Below, one piece after another: positions 5,568-6,771 of a stretch of DNA of 6,771 nucleotides. Both the position numbers and the translations under genes were made by a program. Positions within the stretch are counted from its first letter, which is position 1; each line of letters begins with the position of its first letter. Location: contig CALMZT010000707.1 in NCBI GenBank assembly GCA_937870805.1, forward strand, positions 1 to 6,771, written 5' to 3'. The stretch is from an uncultured Chloroflexota bacterium. Lineage in GTDB: Bacteria; Chloroflexota; Anaerolineae; Aggregatilineales; Phototrophicaceae. The notes under the pieces were generated by a model that was not told the DNA's origin, did not search any database, and saw nothing but the letters and a program-made list of their open reading frames with translations.

Positions 5568-6398
5568 ATGACATCTTCTCACACCAACGCTCCCACGCCC
5601 GATTTACGCATCGTCCCAATTGATAATGTTCATCCCCATGAAGAACACGACTCGCAGCGCTCTGTTCCACTCATCGAGCAGCTTAAACAGGCGGAATTCA
5701 TCACCAACCCGCCCATTGTCGCGCCGATAGAGGATAGCGAACATTACGTCATTCTGGATGGGGCAAACCGTTGCCATTCCTTCCAACATCTGGGATACCC
5801 GCACATCCTCGTACAGGTAATCTCGTATGATAGTGGTTATGTGGAGTTAGATAACTGGCATCATGTGATCGGTAGTTGGAAAGCCGATGAATTTTTACAC
5901 AGCCTGCATGGACTTTCTGACATAGAAGTTGTTGATGGATATAATGCTCATGCCATCGCCCACATTTACTTTAAAGATGGACATACGATTGCGCTGCGTG
6001 CGAATGTCAAAAACATCCACGAACGCAACGAAATCTTGTGCGCGCTCGTCCATATTTACCAGCAGAATGCCAAACTTCATCGCACAGCGGTCAACGACCC
6101 ACAGGACAACTGGAGTCTGTTTCCCGATGGTATCGCAATGGTCGTCTTTCCGCACTATCAGCCGTCAGACATCATCGCCGCGTCACGCTATAAAGCCTAT
6201 CTGCCAGCAGGTGTCAGCCGTCATATTGTGCATGGGCGCGCCCTCAGCGTCAATTACCCGCTGGAACTTCTGCGTGATGAACACACGTCGCTGGAGGAGA
6301 AAAACGAAGCACTGAAGTCGTGGATACAAAACAAGATGGCGAATCGCCAGGTACGCTACTACGCCGAAGCAACCTATCAGTTCGGGGAATATGAATAA
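5568..6398 (+). CDS. ParB/sulfiredoxin-fold protein of the SerK/SbnI type, putative free L-serine kinase
   Basis: SerK (archaeal, ADP-dependent) and SbnI (staphylococcal, ATP-dependent) phosphorylate free L-serine to O-phosphoserine using a ParB/Srx fold. This 276-residue protein has the pattern I associate with that group: VHPHEEHDSQR (residues 21-31; E25 or E26 would be the catalytic Glu), a helix, FITNPPIVAPI (44-54), then YVILDGANRCHSFQHLGYP (60-78; D64, N67 and R68 match the group's DGxxR motif) and SYDSGYVELDNWHHV (87-100). The C-terminal half (~150-276) has PAGVSRHIVHGRALSVNYPLE (213-233) and a charged end, RYYAEATYQFGE, as in longer SbnI-type members; DNA-partition ParB proteins lack these. 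There is no ParB helix-turn-helix. ATG 5568 is preferred over TTG 5544; the ribosome site (AGG, 4 bases away) is modest. The next gene begins at the base after its stop. A nucleic-acid role cannot be excluded. Confidence 0.72.
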   Translation: MTSSHTNAPTPDLRIVPIDNVHPHEEHDSQRSVPLIEQLKQAEFITNPPIVAPIEDSEHYVILDGANRCHSFQHLGYPHILVQVISYDSGYVELDNWHHVIGSWKADEFLHSLHGLSDIEVVDGYNAHAIAHIYFKDGHTIALRANVKNIHERNEILCALVHIYQQNAKLHRTAVNDPQDNWSLFPDGIAMVVFPHYQPSDIIAASRYKAYLPAGVSRHIVHGRALSVNYPLELLRDEHTSLEEKNEALKSWIQNKMANRQVRYYAEATYQFGEYE

Positions 6399-6771
6399 AT
6401 GGCGCAAACCGTCGAACGAGCCATTGCGCAAGCCAAATTCTACAGCGATGGCATAAATTACGCTTTTGTACAGTTGCCGCCCACAGCCATCACCGCAGCG
6501 GCAGCCGTGATTGCCGAAATTGCCGAGCCGTTTTGCGCCCTCATCGTGGACAAAGACGAAGTGAGCCTGATGATCCCCGAAAACGCGCTGGCTGAATTCG
6601 GACGGCGCTTACCGGGATACGTCAAGGGTTCTGCACACTATCGCCTCATCACCATTGACGTTGTGCTGGAGCCTGATCTCGTCGGCTTTATGGCGCGCAT
6701 CAGCGCAGCCCTCGCTGCCGCTGGCATTACCCTCATGCCCTTTGCCGCCTTCGCACGCGATCACTTGCTCG
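6399..6771 (+). CDS. ACT-domain protein, N-terminal 124 residues (3' end outside window)
   Basis: ATG 6399 follows the preceding TAA with no spacer, so translation is coupled. The frame is open to the window edge. Residues 1-78 form an alpha/beta region that includes FCALIVDKDEVSLMIPENA (45-63). From ~80 comes an ACT-like unit, YRLITIDVVLEPDLVGFMARI, then SAALAAAGITLMPFAAFARDHLL. This has the beta-alpha-beta pattern with Gly in the helix turn (G96) and in AAAGI, as in the stand-alone small ACT proteins of unknown role. ACT domains typically bind amino acids and regulate amino-acid metabolism. With a putative serine kinase directly upstream, a serine-sensing or regulatory role is plausible but inferred. 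Codon use and GC are like the upstream gene. Confidence 0.75.
   Translation, partial: MAQTVERAIAQAKFYSDGINYAFVQLPPTAITAAAAVIAEIAEPFCALIVDKDEVSLMIPENALAEFGRRLPGYVKGSAHYRLITIDVVLEPDLVGFMARISAALAAAGITLMPFAAFARDHLL

Noticed and set aside
5568..6398. Chromosome or plasmid partition ParB
   Set aside because: No helix-turn-helix, no ParA neighbour, no parS-like sites; the C-terminal half fits the SbnI-type proteins instead.

Overview
The window looks like ordinary chromosome from a free-living bacterium, most likely of the phylum Chloroflexota (Anaerolineae-like). That placement is an inference. It rests mainly on the large exported protein at 1663-3834, whose periplasmic-binding-type domain, bacterial SH3 domain and CARDB-like domain are joined by Pro/Thr-rich linkers, a style common in that group. 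No rRNA, tRNA, CRISPR array, insertion sequence or phage gene is visible. No stretch longer than about 220 bases lacks a gene.

Layout. At the left edge is the Pro-rich, acidic C-terminus of a + strand gene (2-151). It is followed by a bidirectional hairpin terminator (165-190) shared with a leftward operon of a metallo-beta-lactamase-fold hydrolase (1553-720) and the transcript-cleavage factor GreA (687-220). The 109-bp divergent region 1554-1662 carries a good sigma70-type promoter for the leftward operon and a TATAAT box plus strong ribosome site for the rightward exported 723-residue protein. That gene ends in a strong terminator hairpin (3847-3874).

Converging on the same hairpin is a leftward cluster: a single-pass membrane protein with a Cys-containing outer domain (4853-4437), a broken HAD-family phosphatase gene (4424-4190) and a 100-residue, Cys-rich multi-pass membrane protein (4178-3876). 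The HAD gene keeps its first motif and its C-terminal motif, but these lie only about 94 bases apart and in different frames, so most of the enzyme is deleted. Upstream of the cluster, same strand, is a Nudix hydrolase (5472-4960) with its own promoter candidate.

Divergent from the Nudix gene is a rightward pair with no intergenic base: a ParB/sulfiredoxin-fold protein resembling the free-serine kinases SerK/SbnI (5568-6398) and an ACT-domain protein cut by the window edge (6399-6771). ACT domains usually sense amino acids, so the pair suggests a serine-linked metabolic unit in which the second protein may sense or regulate the product of the first.

The points most worth a second look are the putative serine kinase/ACT pair, the orphan multi-domain binding protein with no cysteine and no transporter partners, and the internally deleted HAD gene inside an otherwise intact operon. 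I saw no clear evidence of a wholly new system.
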